Positions 24,407-33,062 of a stretch of 64,000 nucleotides of DNA are shown here, piece after piece. Within the stretch, counting starts at the first letter, position 1. Every line of letters starts with the position of its first letter. Under the pieces are notes generated by a model. The model was not told the DNA's origin. It ran no database searches and saw only the letters and a list, made by a program, of their open reading frames with translations. The stretch is taken from contig JAFVXA010000037.1 of NCBI GenBank assembly GCA_017501355.1, forward strand, positions 1-64,000, written 5' to 3'. The DNA comes from Oscillospiraceae bacterium. GTDB lineage: Bacteria > Bacillota > Clostridia > Oscillospirales > Oscillospiraceae. A program made the position numbers and the translations under genes.

Positions 24407-25831
24407 TTAGAAGGTGTAGCGCACGATGGGGTTACGCGCAGCGCCGACTTCGTCGAGGCGGCGGCAGTTTGCCTTCACGGGAGCTGCGTGCAGAGCCTCG
24501 GGATCGGTCTTGGCGAGATCATACAGCTTGAGATAGGTCTCTGCTGCCTCGTCCATGCTTTCCTTGGACTCGGTCTCGGTGGGCTCGATCATGAGAGCCT
24601 CGTGGACGATGAGGGGGAAGTACATCGTGGGGGGATGCTGACCGTTGTCCAGCAGACCCTTGGAGATGTCCAGAGCAGACACGCCGGTCTCGTCGTGCAG
24701 ATCCACCAGGCACATGACGAACTCGTGCATGCAGATCTCGTCGTAAGCCATGGTGTACTTTTCCTTCAGCAGGCTCATCATGTAGTTGGCGTTGAGCACT
24801 GCGTTCATGGAAGCCTCGGGAATGCCTTCCTTACCGAGAGTCATGATGTAGGTCATTGCCTTCAGCACCACGGTGAAGTTGCCCCAGAAGGAACGAACAC
24901 GACCGAAGGACTTCTCGGGATATGCGAAGTCGTACTTATCGCCGTCCTTCACGATGATGGGACCGGGCAGGTACTTCTTCAGGAACTCCTTGCAGCCGAC
25001 AGCGCCGGAGCCGGGGCCGCCGCCGCCGTGAGGAGTGGAGAAGGTCTTGTGGAGGTTAGAGTGGATGCAGTCGAAGCCCATGTCGCCGGGACGGACAACG
25101 CCCATGACAGCGTTGAGGTTCGCACCGTCGTAGTAGCAGAGACCGCCTGCATCGTGGACGATCTGCGTAATCTCCAGAATGTTCTTGTCGAAGATACCAA
25201 CGGTGTTGGGGTTGGTGAGCATCAGACCTGCGGTGTCGGGACCGACAGCAGCGCGCAGCGCATCCAGATCCACACAGCCATCCTCACCGGAGGGGATGTT
25301 CACCACCTGGAAGCCGCACATAGCAGCGGTGGCGGGGTTGGTGCCGTGGGCGGAGTCGGGGACGATGATCTTGTTACGGGCAAGATCGCCGCGGTCGGTG
25401 TGATAAGCCTTAATCAGCATGACGCCGGTGAACTCACCGTGCGCGCCTGCGGAGGGCTGCAGGGTGATGCCGTCCATGCCGAAGATGTCGCTCAGGCTCT
25501 CACCGATGGTGTACAGAGCTTCCATAGCACCCTGCACGGTTTCCACATCCTGCAGAGGATGGATCTTGGTGAAGCCGGGCAGAGCTGCCATATCTTCGTT
25601 GATCTTGGGGTTGTACTTCATGGTGCAGGAACCGAGGGGATAGAAACCGTCGTTGACACCGTGGACGCGCTTGGCGATCTCGGTGTAGTGGCGGGTCAGC
25701 TCGTTCTCGCACAGGTGGGGCAGGTGCAGTTCCTTCTGGCGCTCCTGCTCAAAGTGCACTTCGGGCACATCGCATGCGGGCAGCAGAGTGAGATGCTGTT
25801 CAGCGCTGCCTCTTTCGAAAATCAGCTTCAT
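24407..25831 (-). CDS. gcvPB: Glycine dehydrogenase (decarboxylating) subunit 2
   Basis: C-terminal half of the P protein, 474 residues, carrying the PLP-binding lysine in the motif NLHKTFSTPHGGGGPGSG. It also contains the glycine-rich GSCTMKYNPK segment. Together with GcvPA it decarboxylates glycine and passes the aminomethyl group to lipoyl-GcvH. The start follows the gcvPA stop after a single base, so the two subunits are translationally coupled. Confidence 0.97.
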   Translation of the reverse strand: MKLIFERGSAEQHLTLLPACDVPEVHFEQERQKELHLPHLCENELTRHYTEIAKRVHGVNDGFYPLGSCTMKYNPKINEDMAALPGFTKIHPLQDVETVQGAMEALYTIGESLSDIFGMDGITLQPSAGAHGEFTGVMLIKAYHTDRGDLARNKIIVPDSAHGTNPATAAMCGFQVVNIPSGEDGCVDLDALRAAVGPDTAGLMLTNPNTVGIFDKNILEITQIVHDAGGLCYYDGANLNAVMGVVRPGDMGFDCIHSNLHKTFSTPHGGGGPGSGAVGCKEFLKKYLPGPIIVKDGDKYDFAYPEKSFGRVRSFWGNFTVVLKAMTYIMTLGKEGIPEASMNAVLNANYMMSLLKEKYTMAYDEICMHEFVMCLVDLHDETGVSALDISKGLLDNGQHPPTMYFPLIVHEALMIEPTETESKESMDEAAETYLKLYDLAKTDPEALHAAPVKANCRRLDEVGAARNPIVRYTF

Positions 25832-25832
25832 A

Positions 25833-27146
25833 TTAGAGCACCTCCTTGATGATAGCGACAGCCTTGTCCAGCTCAGCCTTGGTGACGACCTCAGTCACAC
25901 ACCAGAGGATGCCGCCGTCCACGGCGAGACCGCCGAGAATGTTGTTCTCTGCAAGAGCGTCGTTGATGCGCTTTGCGCAGTTGGGGCAGGCAACTTCGGT
26001 GACGAACTCGTGGAAGAACTCACCCTCATACTTGCGCTTGAGACCGATCTTCTCCAGCTCGGATGCGAAGTAGTGAGCCTTGGACATGGACAGGGTTGCT
26101 GCCTGCTTCATGCCGACAGTGCCCATAGCTGCCATGTAAACGCCTGCGGTGAAGGCGCACAGCTGCTGGTTGGAGCAGATGTTGGAGGATGCGCGCTCAC
26201 GGCGGATGTGCTGCTCACGTGCGGTGAGGGTCAGAACGTAGCCGGTGTTGCCGTCTGCGTCCTTGGTCTGACCGACGATACGACCGGGCAGCTTACGCAT
26301 GAGAGCGTTGGTGGTGCACATGAAGCCGAGGTAGGGACCGCCGAAAGCGATGTCGAGACCGAGGGGCTGACCTTCGCCGACTGCGATATCTGCACCGTAC
26401 TCAGCGGGAGTCTTCATGTTGGCAAGTGCGATGGGGTTGCAGCCCATGACGAACTTGGCGCCGGCTGCGTGGACGATCTCTGCGATGGCGTCAGCATCTT
26501 CCATCAGACCGTTGTAGTTGGGCTGCTGGATGTAGAAGCAGGCGGCATCGTCACCGAGAGCGGTCTTGAGAGCCTCCAGGTCGGTCTTACCGTCCTTGGC
26601 GGGCAGAACCACAAGCTCGGTGTTGTTGGCGAAGCAGTAGGTCTGCATAACACCAATGGTGTGGGGATGAGCGGTAGCGGAAACGTAAGCCTTGGTGCGC
26701 TTACGGTCCTTGCACATGGGGATGGTCTCGGCTGCGGCGGTAGCACCGTCGTAGTGGGAAGCGGTGGAGACCTCCATGCCGGTCAGCTCGCACATCATGG
26801 TCTGAAACTCGAAGATGGACTGCAGCACGCCCTGGCTGATCTCAGCCTGATAGGGGGTGTAGCAGGTGAGGATCTCCTCGCGGGAGGTCACGGACTTGAC
26901 CACTGCGGGGATGAAATGGTTGTAAGCGCCGGCGCCGCGGAGAATGGTCTTGTAGACCTTGTTCTTCTCGGCCATAGCGGTGACAGCAGCGCGAACTTCC
27001 AGCTCGCTCATGCCGGTGGGGATATTCAGTTCCTTGACAAACATATCAGAGGGAACGTTCTTGTAAAGATCCTTCAGAGTACCCACGCCGACGCGCTTGA
27101 GCATTTCTTCGCGCTCAGAGGGGGTAGTAGGGACATAAGAACCCAT
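25833..27146 (-). CDS. gcvPA: Glycine dehydrogenase (decarboxylating) subunit 1
   Basis: N-terminal half of the split P protein, 437 residues. It begins MGSYVPTTPSEREEML and contains the family's YTPYQAEISQG and SNICSNQQLCAF motifs. ATG 27146 is chosen because GAAAGGAAG precedes it, whereas the ATG at 27170 has no site. The split form is typical of Firmicutes and many archaea. It is separated from gcvH by a GC-rich hairpin. Confidence 0.96.
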   Translation of the reverse strand: MGSYVPTTPSEREEMLKRVGVGTLKDLYKNVPSDMFVKELNIPTGMSELEVRAAVTAMAEKNKVYKTILRGAGAYNHFIPAVVKSVTSREEILTCYTPYQAEISQGVLQSIFEFQTMMCELTGMEVSTASHYDGATAAAETIPMCKDRKRTKAYVSATAHPHTIGVMQTYCFANNTELVVLPAKDGKTDLEALKTALGDDAACFYIQQPNYNGLMEDADAIAEIVHAAGAKFVMGCNPIALANMKTPAEYGADIAVGEGQPLGLDIAFGGPYLGFMCTTNALMRKLPGRIVGQTKDADGNTGYVLTLTAREQHIRRERASSNICSNQQLCAFTAGVYMAAMGTVGMKQAATLSMSKAHYFASELEKIGLKRKYEGEFFHEFVTEVACPNCAKRINDALAENNILGGLAVDGGILWCVTEVVTKAELDKAVAIIKEVL

Positions 27147-27176
27147 GGTTGAGGCACTTCCTTTCTTCATAAATGT

Positions 27177-27208
27177 GACCGCGGGGGGCGGGTATGCTCC
27201 CCGCGGTC
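27177..27208 (-). other. Intercistronic hairpin between gcvH and gcvPA
   Basis: Perfect 10-bp GC-rich stem GACCGCGGGG/CCCCGCGGTC with a 12-base loop and no U tract. Likely a processing or stability element allowing more GcvH than GcvP. Confidence 0.6.
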
Positions 27209-27227
27209 TTTCAAGCGTTGGGAAAAA

Positions 27228-27602
27228 TCAGATACCGCGATATTCCTTGTATTCGTCAGCGCTCATCAGCTCTGCGAAGTCGGTGATGTTCTCGATCTTA
27301 GCGATCCATGCGCCGTAGGGATCAGCGTTCAGAGTCTCGGGAGCGTCCAGCAGAGCCTCGTTGACCTCAGCGACAACGCCGGAAACGGGGGAAATAACGT
27401 CAGCGACAGCCTTGACGGACTCAATGTCGCACATCATTTCGTCCTTGGTGACAGCATCGCCCACCACGGGGAGGTTGATGAACACCAGATCGCCCATCTC
27501 GCTCTGTGCATAGTCGGAGATACCGACAAGAGCGGTGGTATCGTCGATCATCTGGACCCACTCATCGTCTCTGGAATACTTCAGTTCAACAGGAAAGTTC
27601 AT
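27228..27602 (-). CDS. gcvH: Glycine cleavage system H protein
   Basis: 124-residue lipoyl carrier protein shuttling the aminomethyl intermediate between the P, T and L enzymes. The lipoylated lysine is in DIESVKAVADV, flanked by the usual beta-barrel sequence GDLVFINLPVVGD and SPVSGVVAEVNEAL. ATG 27602 has GGAGGATATTACC upstream; the five-residue longer frame does not. Confidence 0.97.
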   Translation of the reverse strand: MNFPVELKYSRDDEWVQMIDDTTALVGISDYAQSEMGDLVFINLPVVGDAVTKDEMMCDIESVKAVADVISPVSGVVAEVNEALLDAPETLNADPYGAWIAKIENITDFAELMSADEYKEYRGI

Positions 27603-27687
27603 GGTAATATCCTCCAATTAAAATAATTTGTGGTTTGTTGGTGTGCGGGGGATTATTGGCTCGCTTCGCGGATCAGTCCGCGGAACG

Positions 27688-28788
27688 TTAGCGCTCGATC
27701 TTGTAGAAGGGGAGCTTGACGATCTCGACCTCGACCATGCGGCCGCGGACATCAGCGTTCAGGTGCTTGCCGATCTCGATCTCTTCCACGGGGATGTAAC
27801 CCATAGCGACGCCCTTGCCGATGAAGGGGCAGTGAGTACCGGAGGAGACCCAGCCGATCTTCTTGCCGTCCATGGTGTACAGGTCGCAGTGCTCGCGGGG
27901 GATACCGCGACCGACGACAGTCATGCCGATGCGCTTGATGGTGGGAGCACCGAGTGCGACCATAGCGTCACGACCGATGAAGTCCTTGCCATCCAGCTTG
28001 CAGGGCAGACCTGCCATCTTGGGGGTGATATCGTCGGTCATTTCGTGACCGTACAGGGGCATGGAAGCTTCCAGACGCAGGGTATCACGAGCGCCCAGAC
28101 CGCAGGGGATGCAGCCATCGTCCGCGCCGACTTCCAGCAGAGTGTTCCACAGATCCACGGTGTCTGCTGCGTCGCAGTAGATCTCGTAGCCGTGCTCGCC
28201 GGTGTAACCGGTCTGGGAGATGATTGCCTTGATCTCACGGCCGCCGCTGACACGGATCACGCCGTTCTCGATGAAGGTATAGTACTTCTCGGGGATGTAC
28301 TGATCGTCGCAGATCTTGCGGAGGATCTTATCAGCGTTGGGACCCTGCAGAGCCAGCTGACCGACTTCGTTGCCGATGTCCTTGTACTCCACGTCGCCGA
28401 AGAGGTGAGATTCGACCCATGCTGCGTCCTTGTCACGGTTGCCTGCGTTGACCACCAGCAGATAGTCCTCAGCGCCCTTGCGGTAAACCAGAATGTCGTC
28501 CACGATGCCGCCCTTGTCGTTGCAGAACATAGCGTACTTGACCTGACCGTCCACCATGCCGGAGATGTCGGTGGTGACCAGCTTCTGGATGTTGGCGACT
28601 GCATCGGGACCCTTCAGGGAGAGTTCGCCCATGTGGGACACGTCGAACAGACCGCACTCCTTGCGCACTGCCATGTGCTCAGCCACCACGCCTGCGCCGT
28701 ACTGCACGGGCATCAGGAAACCGCCGAATTCGACGATCTTGCCGCCCATTTCAACATGGCGGTCATACAGGGGAGTTTTCTTTTCCAT
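27688..28788 (-). CDS. gcvT: Aminomethyltransferase (T protein of glycine cleavage)
   Basis: Tetrahydrofolate-dependent enzyme, 366 residues, releasing ammonia and forming 5,10-methylene-THF. Characteristic segments are CGLFDVSHMGE, the folate-site region around QTGYTGEHGYEIY, and LGARDTLRLEASMPLYGHEM. It is the first gene of the operon, with AGGAGG before ATG 28788. A long structured leader with a terminator lies upstream. Confidence 0.97.
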   Translation of the reverse strand: MEKKTPLYDRHVEMGGKIVEFGGFLMPVQYGAGVVAEHMAVRKECGLFDVSHMGELSLKGPDAVANIQKLVTTDISGMVDGQVKYAMFCNDKGGIVDDILVYRKGAEDYLLVVNAGNRDKDAAWVESHLFGDVEYKDIGNEVGQLALQGPNADKILRKICDDQYIPEKYYTFIENGVIRVSGGREIKAIISQTGYTGEHGYEIYCDAADTVDLWNTLLEVGADDGCIPCGLGARDTLRLEASMPLYGHEMTDDITPKMAGLPCKLDGKDFIGRDAMVALGAPTIKRIGMTVVGRGIPREHCDLYTMDGKKIGWVSSGTHCPFIGKGVAMGYIPVEEIEIGKHLNADVRGRMVEVEIVKLPFYKIER

Positions 28789-28846
28789 TGGTAATTGCCT
28801 CCTATAAATTATTTTATCGATGGTTAAATTTTCAACAAAAAAGCAA

Positions 28847-28883
28847 GGCACATTGTTTCCGTGAGACCACGAAACGATGTGCC
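28847..28883 (-). terminator. Leader terminator upstream of gcvT
   Basis: On the minus strand GGCACAT...CGTTTCGTG pairs with CGGAAACA...ATGTGCC around a GTCTCA loop, followed by TTGCTTTTTTG. It ends about 58 bases before gcvT, so readthrough must be controlled. The apical bases GTGGTCTC are perfectly complementary to GAGACCAC (complement of 28966-28973), the 5' side of the upstream stem. Confidence 0.85.
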
Positions 28884-29026
28884 ATAACTATTCAAACCAA
28901 AGAGACTCCGTTCCCTTTTTCCGGCGGGGAAGGGGAACGGCTGGCACGCTCTCAGGCGGTGCGAAGTGGTCTCTCCTTACTTTCTATATTTGAAATTTTT
29001 ACAAGTGAAACAGCGTCCTGCTCACT
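28847..29026 (-). promoter_or_regulatory. Structured gcvT leader, candidate riboswitch-type attenuator of unassigned class
   Basis: The transcript from the promoter at 29032-29060 would contain a compact three-way junction (28901-28974). It has P1 AGAGAC/GUCUCU, a stem GCACCGC/GCGUGC with loop CUGAGA, and a long stem CCGUUCCC/GGGAACGG. The terminator follows. The 5' strand of P1 can instead pair with the terminator apex, giving two exclusive folds. A glycine riboswitch would be expected for this operon, but its conserved core was not found. Confidence 0.6.
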
Positions 29027-29031
29027 TTTTC

Positions 29032-29060
29032 AGAATAGCAAATTATGAGATATTAGTCAA
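29032..29060 (-). promoter_or_regulatory. Sigma-A type promoter of the gcv operon
   Basis: On the minus strand TTGACT, 17-base spacer, TATTCT. Transcription would start near 29025, giving a leader of about 235 bases before gcvT. Confidence 0.7.
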
Positions 29061-29118
29061 CAAAATTGACGAGGGTATTTCATAATAAAATGGAGAAAAC
29101 AAAGGAGAAAAATTTGAA

Positions 29119-29700
29119 TTATACCTTGTCTCCGCAATTGTGGACACCTGTCTCTGTCACGAGCAGGGGGAGACGGAAATCGTGGGCTTCCACAGGGATC
29201 TCTTCCACAACAGCCGCCTCACGGCAGAGCAGAAGCAGCGCGCCGCGGTAACGGGTGAGGAAGGTGTCATAATACCCGCCGCCCTGACCGAGACGCCGAC
29301 CGGTTTTGTCTGCACCGACACAGGGAATGAGGGCAAGATCCACCTCGTCTGCCGTCAGCACGGGAGCGTTGCGGGGAGGCTCGGGAATATTGTATTTGCC
29401 GTCCACCAATTCATCGAGAGAGCGGATATGGCAGAGCGCCATTTCATGCTCCGCCACGCACAGAGGCAGGCACAGCCGTTTGCCGTCCGCAAGGATTCTT
29501 TCCAGCAGAGGGCGGGTGTTGATCTCCCAGTCAACGCCGAGATAGGCGAAGATCGTATCGGCTTTGGCGTAGAGGGGACTTTCCAGTACGGCGCTGCGGA
29601 TGGCAGCATCGGCAGCGCTGCGATATGCGGGTGCAAGAGTGCGGCTTTTGGCGCGCAGAGACTTGCGCAGTGCGGCTTTTTGCTGCTTGATATCGCTCAC
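29119..29700 (-). CDS. 5-formyltetrahydrofolate cyclo-ligase
   Basis: ATP-dependent enzyme (MTHFS, YgfA/FAU family), 193 residues, returning 5-formyl-THF to the active folate pool as 5,10-methenyl-THF. The N-terminal KQQKAALRKSLRAK lysine-rich start, an IPCVGAD segment and the signature GRRLGQGGGYYDTFL are present. The start is GTG 29700 with AAAGGGGCG upstream; the longer frame to 29745 lacks a site. Placement upstream of the gcv operon fits, since 5-formyl-THF is a side product of serine hydroxymethyltransferase. Confidence 0.92.
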   Translation of the reverse strand: MSDIKQQKAALRKSLRAKSRTLAPAYRSAADAAIRSAVLESPLYAKADTIFAYLGVDWEINTRPLLERILADGKRLCLPLCVAEHEMALCHIRSLDELVDGKYNIPEPPRNAPVLTADEVDLALIPCVGADKTGRRLGQGGGYYDTFLTRYRGALLLLCREAAVVEEIPVEAHDFRLPLLVTETGVHNCGDKV

Positions 29701-29836
29701 ACGGATCGCCCCTTTCTGTCGCATCTGACCTAAATATGGTATCACACTTTTTAATAGGGTACAACAGAAAGTTCCGCATCAAGGGGACTGGATTTTTCAG
29801 AGGGGATATGATATACTCTCATTACAACCAAATCGG

Positions 29837-30026
29837 CTCAGGATCATCCTGCAAGGGATGTCAACAGGGAAATGGAAGTGGGAATCTTCCGCGAGGCCGT
29901 CACTGTGAAACGGTGCGAATGCACCTGAAGTCAGAAGACCTGCCTGAGTATTCGTACAAAGAACCGCGGCACCCGGTCGAATTTGTGGGCGTACTGCGTC
30001 CGGACCTCTCTTTTTCTTTGTACGAA
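29837..30026 (+). promoter_or_regulatory. Cobalamin riboswitch with expression platform
   Basis: P1 CTCAGG (29837-29842) pairs with CCTGAG (29943-29948). The conserved CAACAGGGAA, CCGCGAGGCCGTCACTGT-type core and the B12 box AGTCAGAAGACCTGCC are all present. Downstream, a perfect 12-bp inverted repeat (29951-29962 with 30015-30026, TTCGTACAAAGA) forms the probable expression platform just before the DUF4430 gene ribosome binding site. Confidence 0.93.
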
Positions 30027-30052
30027 AACGTACAGAAAAGGAGAGATTTTTT

Positions 30053-30460
30053 ATGTCCAAAAAGAAAAGTGTAGTCGCCGCCCTTGTGCTGGTGGTGCTG
30101 GTGCTGATCGCCCTGCTCTGCTGGAAGAGCTTTGCACCGGAAGCGGTAGCGGGTGACAAAACCATCACGGTGGAAGTGGTCCACAGCGATGGCAGCAGCA
30201 AGAGCTTTACCGTCCATACCGACAGTGAGACCCTCGGCGCGGCACTGACGGAAGAAGGTCTGCTGGTGGGTGAGGACGGACCCTACGGCATCTTTGTCCG
30301 CGCTGTAGACGGGGAGACTGTGGATGAAGCGAAGGAACAGTGGTGGTGCTTCATGAAGGACGGCGAAATGCTGATGACGGGTGTGGACATGACCATGATC
30401 ATGGACGGCGAGCAGTACAGCGCCGTGTTTACCGAAGGCTATGAAAATCTCTATCAGTAA
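30053..30460 (+). CDS. Membrane-anchored DUF4430 protein, probable cobalamin-binding component
   Basis: 135 residues: a single N-terminal membrane segment (about 6-27, ALVLVVLVLIALLCW) and an extracellular DUF4430 domain. This domain is related to the C-terminal beta domain of transcobalamin and intrinsic factor (ITVEVVHSDGSSKSFTVHT through WWCFMKDGEMLMTGVD). The cobalamin riboswitch directly upstream and the overlapping ECF S-component gene downstream both support a role in capturing corrinoids at the cell surface. Binding to cobalamin itself is inference. Confidence 0.82.
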   Translation: MSKKKSVVAALVLVVLVLIALLCWKSFAPEAVAGDKTITVEVVHSDGSSKSFTVHTDSETLGAALTEEGLLVGEDGPYGIFVRAVDGETVDEAKEQWWCFMKDGEMLMTGVDMTMIMDGEQYSAVFTEGYENLYQ

Positions 30461-30971
30461 GGGGCAGCTTTCGGCACGGGAGCTGACTGCCCTCGCCGCC
30501 ATGGGCGCGCTGATGTTTGCGCTGAAGCTGGCGGTGGCGGCGCTGCCGAATATCCACCCTGTTGCCATGCTGGTGATTTTGACGGCGCTGCACTTTTCGT
30601 GGCGCTCCCTCTACGCCATTGCCATCTATGTGCTGCTGGAGGGGATGATCTTCGGCTTCGGACTCTGGTGGGTGAGCTACCTGTATGCATGGCCTCTGCT
30701 GGCGGTACTGACCATTCTGCTGCGGAAAAGCGGCGGAGGGCGTATGTTCTGGGCGTGCCTTGCAGGGGGCTTTGGACTGAGCTTCGGTGCTCTCTGCGCG
30801 ATTCCCTATCTCTTCATCGGCGGCGTGCCCATGGCATTTTCCTACTGGGTCAGCGGCATCCCCTTTGATTTGCTGCACTGCGGCGGCAACTTCGCCGTGA
30901 CCTTTGCGCTGCTGCCCACCCTGCAGCGTTTGATGGAGCGGATCGCGTCGGTGGAACGAAAAATTGCATAA
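30441..30971 (+). CDS. ECF transporter S component, probably for cobalamin or a corrinoid
   Basis: 176-residue membrane protein with about six hydrophobic segments, the size and layout of ECF substrate-binding (S) subunits. The N-terminal SARELTALAAMGALMFALKLAVA resembles the motif that contacts the energizing T subunit. Its start lies inside the end of the DUF4430 gene (20-base overlap), so it is translationally coupled and under the same cobalamin riboswitch. The shared EcfA/A'/T module is not in the window and must be encoded elsewhere. CbrT-type cobalamin S components are the closest functional precedent. Confidence 0.82.
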   Translation: MKISISKGQLSARELTALAAMGALMFALKLAVAALPNIHPVAMLVILTALHFSWRSLYAIAIYVLLEGMIFGFGLWWVSYLYAWPLLAVLTILLRKSGGGRMFWACLAGGFGLSFGALCAIPYLFIGGVPMAFSYWVSGIPFDLLHCGGNFAVTFALLPTLQRLMERIASVERKIA

Positions 30972-31007
30972 ACAAAAGGAGAAAGACGGCTGTCTTTCTC
31001 CTTTTGT
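30972..31007. terminator. Bidirectional terminator between the ECF S gene and dinB
   Basis: Sixteen-bp perfect stem ACAAAAGGAGAAAGAC/GTCTTTCTCCTTTTGT with loop GGCT. The T-rich arms serve both convergent genes. Confidence 0.85.
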
Positions 31008-32224
31008 CATTCCTCGTCCTGCCGCAGCAGGTCGGTTTTCGGTGTGCCGTAGGCGATGCTGCCGTGTCCGAATTTTTCGCGGATGCCGTCCATGGCTTTT
31101 TCCAGCTTTTCCCGCTTGGCGTTGCTCTGCCTGTCGCTGCCCGACTGTAACAGATCCATCTGCTGATAGCTCTCCGCCTCCTCTGTGATGTAGAGGGCGG
31201 TGACTGTCAGCATACGGATGGGGGCGGGGGCGGCCCAGAGGGCTTTTGTCAGCGACAGTGCTTCCTCGTAGATGTCCTTCATCAGATGGGTGGATGTGCT
31301 GAGACGAGACTGCCGCGAGACGGTCTTGAAATCGGCATAGCGGAGCGTTACCTGCACGCCGCCGCAGTAGAGACCCTGCTTGCGCAGCCGCATGGCGACG
31401 GAGTCGGAGAGCAGGGCGAGACCTGTGCGGACTTCATCCATCTGGGTGAGGTTTTTTGGGAAGGTGGTGCCGTTACCCACGGACTTCACAGGCTCCCGAT
31501 CTGCATCGCCGATAACGGGGGAGTGGTCCATACCGCTGGCGTATTCATGCAGCTGCAGCCCGATTTTGCCGAGGAGACGTTCCAGAAGCTCCTGCGGTGC
31601 ATTGGCAATGTCGCCGATGGTGCGGATGCTGTATTTTGCAAGGGTAGTCTCTGCCGCGTGACCCACGCCCAGCATGGCTTTCGCGGGCAGGGGGTGGACG
31701 ATCTCGCGCCAGTTTTCCCGGGAAATGACGGTGGTGGCATCGGGCTTTTGATAGTCGCTGCCGAGCTTTGCAAAGACCTTGTTGAAGGAGACACCTACGG
31801 AGAGGGTCAGACCCAGCTCCTCCCGCACTCTTTTGCGCAGCGTGTCCGCGAGGGCTTTTGCATCGCCACCGAAGAGGTGCAGTGTGCCGCTCACATCCAG
31901 CCAGCTTTCGTCGATGCCGAAGGGCTCTACCAAATCGGTATATTCCCGATAGATATTGTTGACGAGGACGGAGTAGCGGCGGTACAGGTCGTGATGGGGC
32001 GGCAGCAGCACCAGATCGGGGCATTTTTTCTTCGCCTGCCAGATGGTTTCTGCTGTCTGCACACCATAACGTTTGGCGCTCTCATTTTTCGCGAGGATGA
32101 TGCCGTGGCGGCTGTTCGGGTCGCCGCAGACCGCTGTGGGGACATCCCTCAGCTCCGGGTGGGAGAGCAGCTCCACCGAAGCATAAAAACAGTTCAGATC
32201 GCAGTGCAGAATGATGCGTTCCAT
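31007..32224 (-). CDS. dinB: DNA polymerase IV
   Basis: Y-family translesion polymerase, 405 residues. Catalytic motifs are HCDLNCFYASVE, then FGIDESWLDV with the paired acidic residues, and SVGVSFNKVFAKLGSDYQKP, followed by helix-hairpin-helix and little-finger domains. ATG 32224 has AAAGGAGAACACCC upstream; the 18-residue longer frame is not favoured. A beta-clamp binding tail is not obvious at the very C-terminus (KTDLLRQDEE). Confidence 0.95.
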   Translation of the reverse strand: MERIILHCDLNCFYASVELLSHPELRDVPTAVCGDPNSRHGIILAKNESAKRYGVQTAETIWQAKKKCPDLVLLPPHHDLYRRYSVLVNNIYREYTDLVEPFGIDESWLDVSGTLHLFGGDAKALADTLRKRVREELGLTLSVGVSFNKVFAKLGSDYQKPDATTVISRENWREIVHPLPAKAMLGVGHAAETTLAKYSIRTIGDIANAPQELLERLLGKIGLQLHEYASGMDHSPVIGDADREPVKSVGNGTTFPKNLTQMDEVRTGLALLSDSVAMRLRKQGLYCGGVQVTLRYADFKTVSRQSRLSTSTHLMKDIYEEALSLTKALWAAPAPIRMLTVTALYITEEAESYQQMDLLQSGSDRQSNAKREKLEKAMDGIREKFGHGSIAYGTPKTDLLRQDEE

Positions 32225-32329
32225 GGGTGTTCTCCTTTCCGAAAGAATCGTGTTGAAAACAGCCGCCGTGCGACCCACGGCGGCTTGGTTTTCTTAACGC
32301 GTTTGCCGTGATCGGCGGTAAAGAATTTC

Positions 32330-32457
32330 AATCATTTTTGCCCGCGGCATGTACGTGGGCAAAAATACTTCTCGCCCTGCAAACGTGCGAGCGAAGCGCA
32401 GTGCGCTGCAGCAGGGTGCAAAAGAATTCGCAGAAAACACGCAGTTTTTTCGCGAGG
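32330..32457 (-). repeat. Structured 3' UTR repeat element, copy after ribU
   Basis: Lies immediately downstream of the ribU stop. It has three parts in transcript order: an A/T hairpin, a large stem closed by GCACCCTGC... (plus strand ACTTCTCGCCCTGCAAACGT and GCAGCAGGGTGCAAA), and a terminator-like hairpin TTTTTGCCC/GGGCAAAAA (about 32336-32367). The same three-part order and about 55 bases of close sequence recur after pheT at 38571-38690. Confidence 0.7.
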
Positions 32458-33042
32458 TCATCTGTGCAGCAGGGGAGAGAGAGATTTGTAGATCAGGAAG
32501 CAAACAGCTGCCACAAGGATACCCTTGACAAAGGTGAAGGGCATATTGAACAGCAGCAGGCACTGCAGCAGACCATTCGCGCCGGGGCGGATGGAGGCAT
32601 AGGCTTCCATGATCGCTTCAAGGGGCATGAGCTTGGTGTAGAAGGGATAGGTGATGAAATAGTTGATGGGCACAGAAGCCACTGCCATGGCAACAGAGCC
32701 GAGAGCGCTTCCGATCAGTGCGCCCCTGCGGGTCTTGATGCGGCGATAGATCACGCCTGCCACCCATACATAGGCAGCGCCCATGAGGAAATTGCCCAGC
32801 TCACCAATGCCGCCGCTGTAGGTGGTGAGAAGCTTGAAGCAGTTTTTCAGCAGGCACACGGCAACGCCGTACACAGGACCGAGACTGAAGGAGGCAAGAA
32901 GCGCGGGCAGCTCCGAAAAGTCCATCTTCACGAAGGGGGGAACGAGGAAGGGCATGGGAAACTCCAGAAACTGGAGCAGCACGCCAACGGCTGCCATCAT
33001 GGCGGTGATGGTGATCTTGTGTGTTTTTTTCTGTGTGGTCAT
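32458..33042 (-). CDS. ribU: ECF transporter S component RibU (riboflavin)
   Basis: 194-residue, six-segment membrane protein of the RibU family. It begins with a short basic N-terminus (TTQKKTHKITITAMMAAVGVLLQFLEFP) and includes the KMDFSELPALLASFSLGP segment conserved in riboflavin S components. The FMN riboswitch and terminator upstream confirm the substrate class: uptake is repressed when FMN is plentiful. ATG 33042 is preceded by AAGGAGAATTGTTCC. It needs the shared ECF module encoded elsewhere. Confidence 0.93.
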   Translation of the reverse strand: MTTQKKTHKITITAMMAAVGVLLQFLEFPMPFLVPPFVKMDFSELPALLASFSLGPVYGVAVCLLKNCFKLLTTYSGGIGELGNFLMGAAYVWVAGVIYRRIKTRRGALIGSALGSVAMAVASVPINYFITYPFYTKLMPLEAIMEAYASIRPGANGLLQCLLLFNMPFTFVKGILVAAVCFLIYKSLSPLLHR

Positions 33043-33062
33043 GGAACAATTCTCCTTGGAAA

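Noticed and set aside
19945..28794. Long plus-strand frames opposite the AAA+ gene and the glycine cleavage operon
   Set aside because: Each mirrors a conserved minus-strand gene, and none has a recognisable domain or ribosome binding site.
28847..29026. Canonical glycine riboswitch upstream of gcvT
   Set aside because: The conserved aptamer blocks could not be found on either strand; only a generic three-way junction with terminator is supported.
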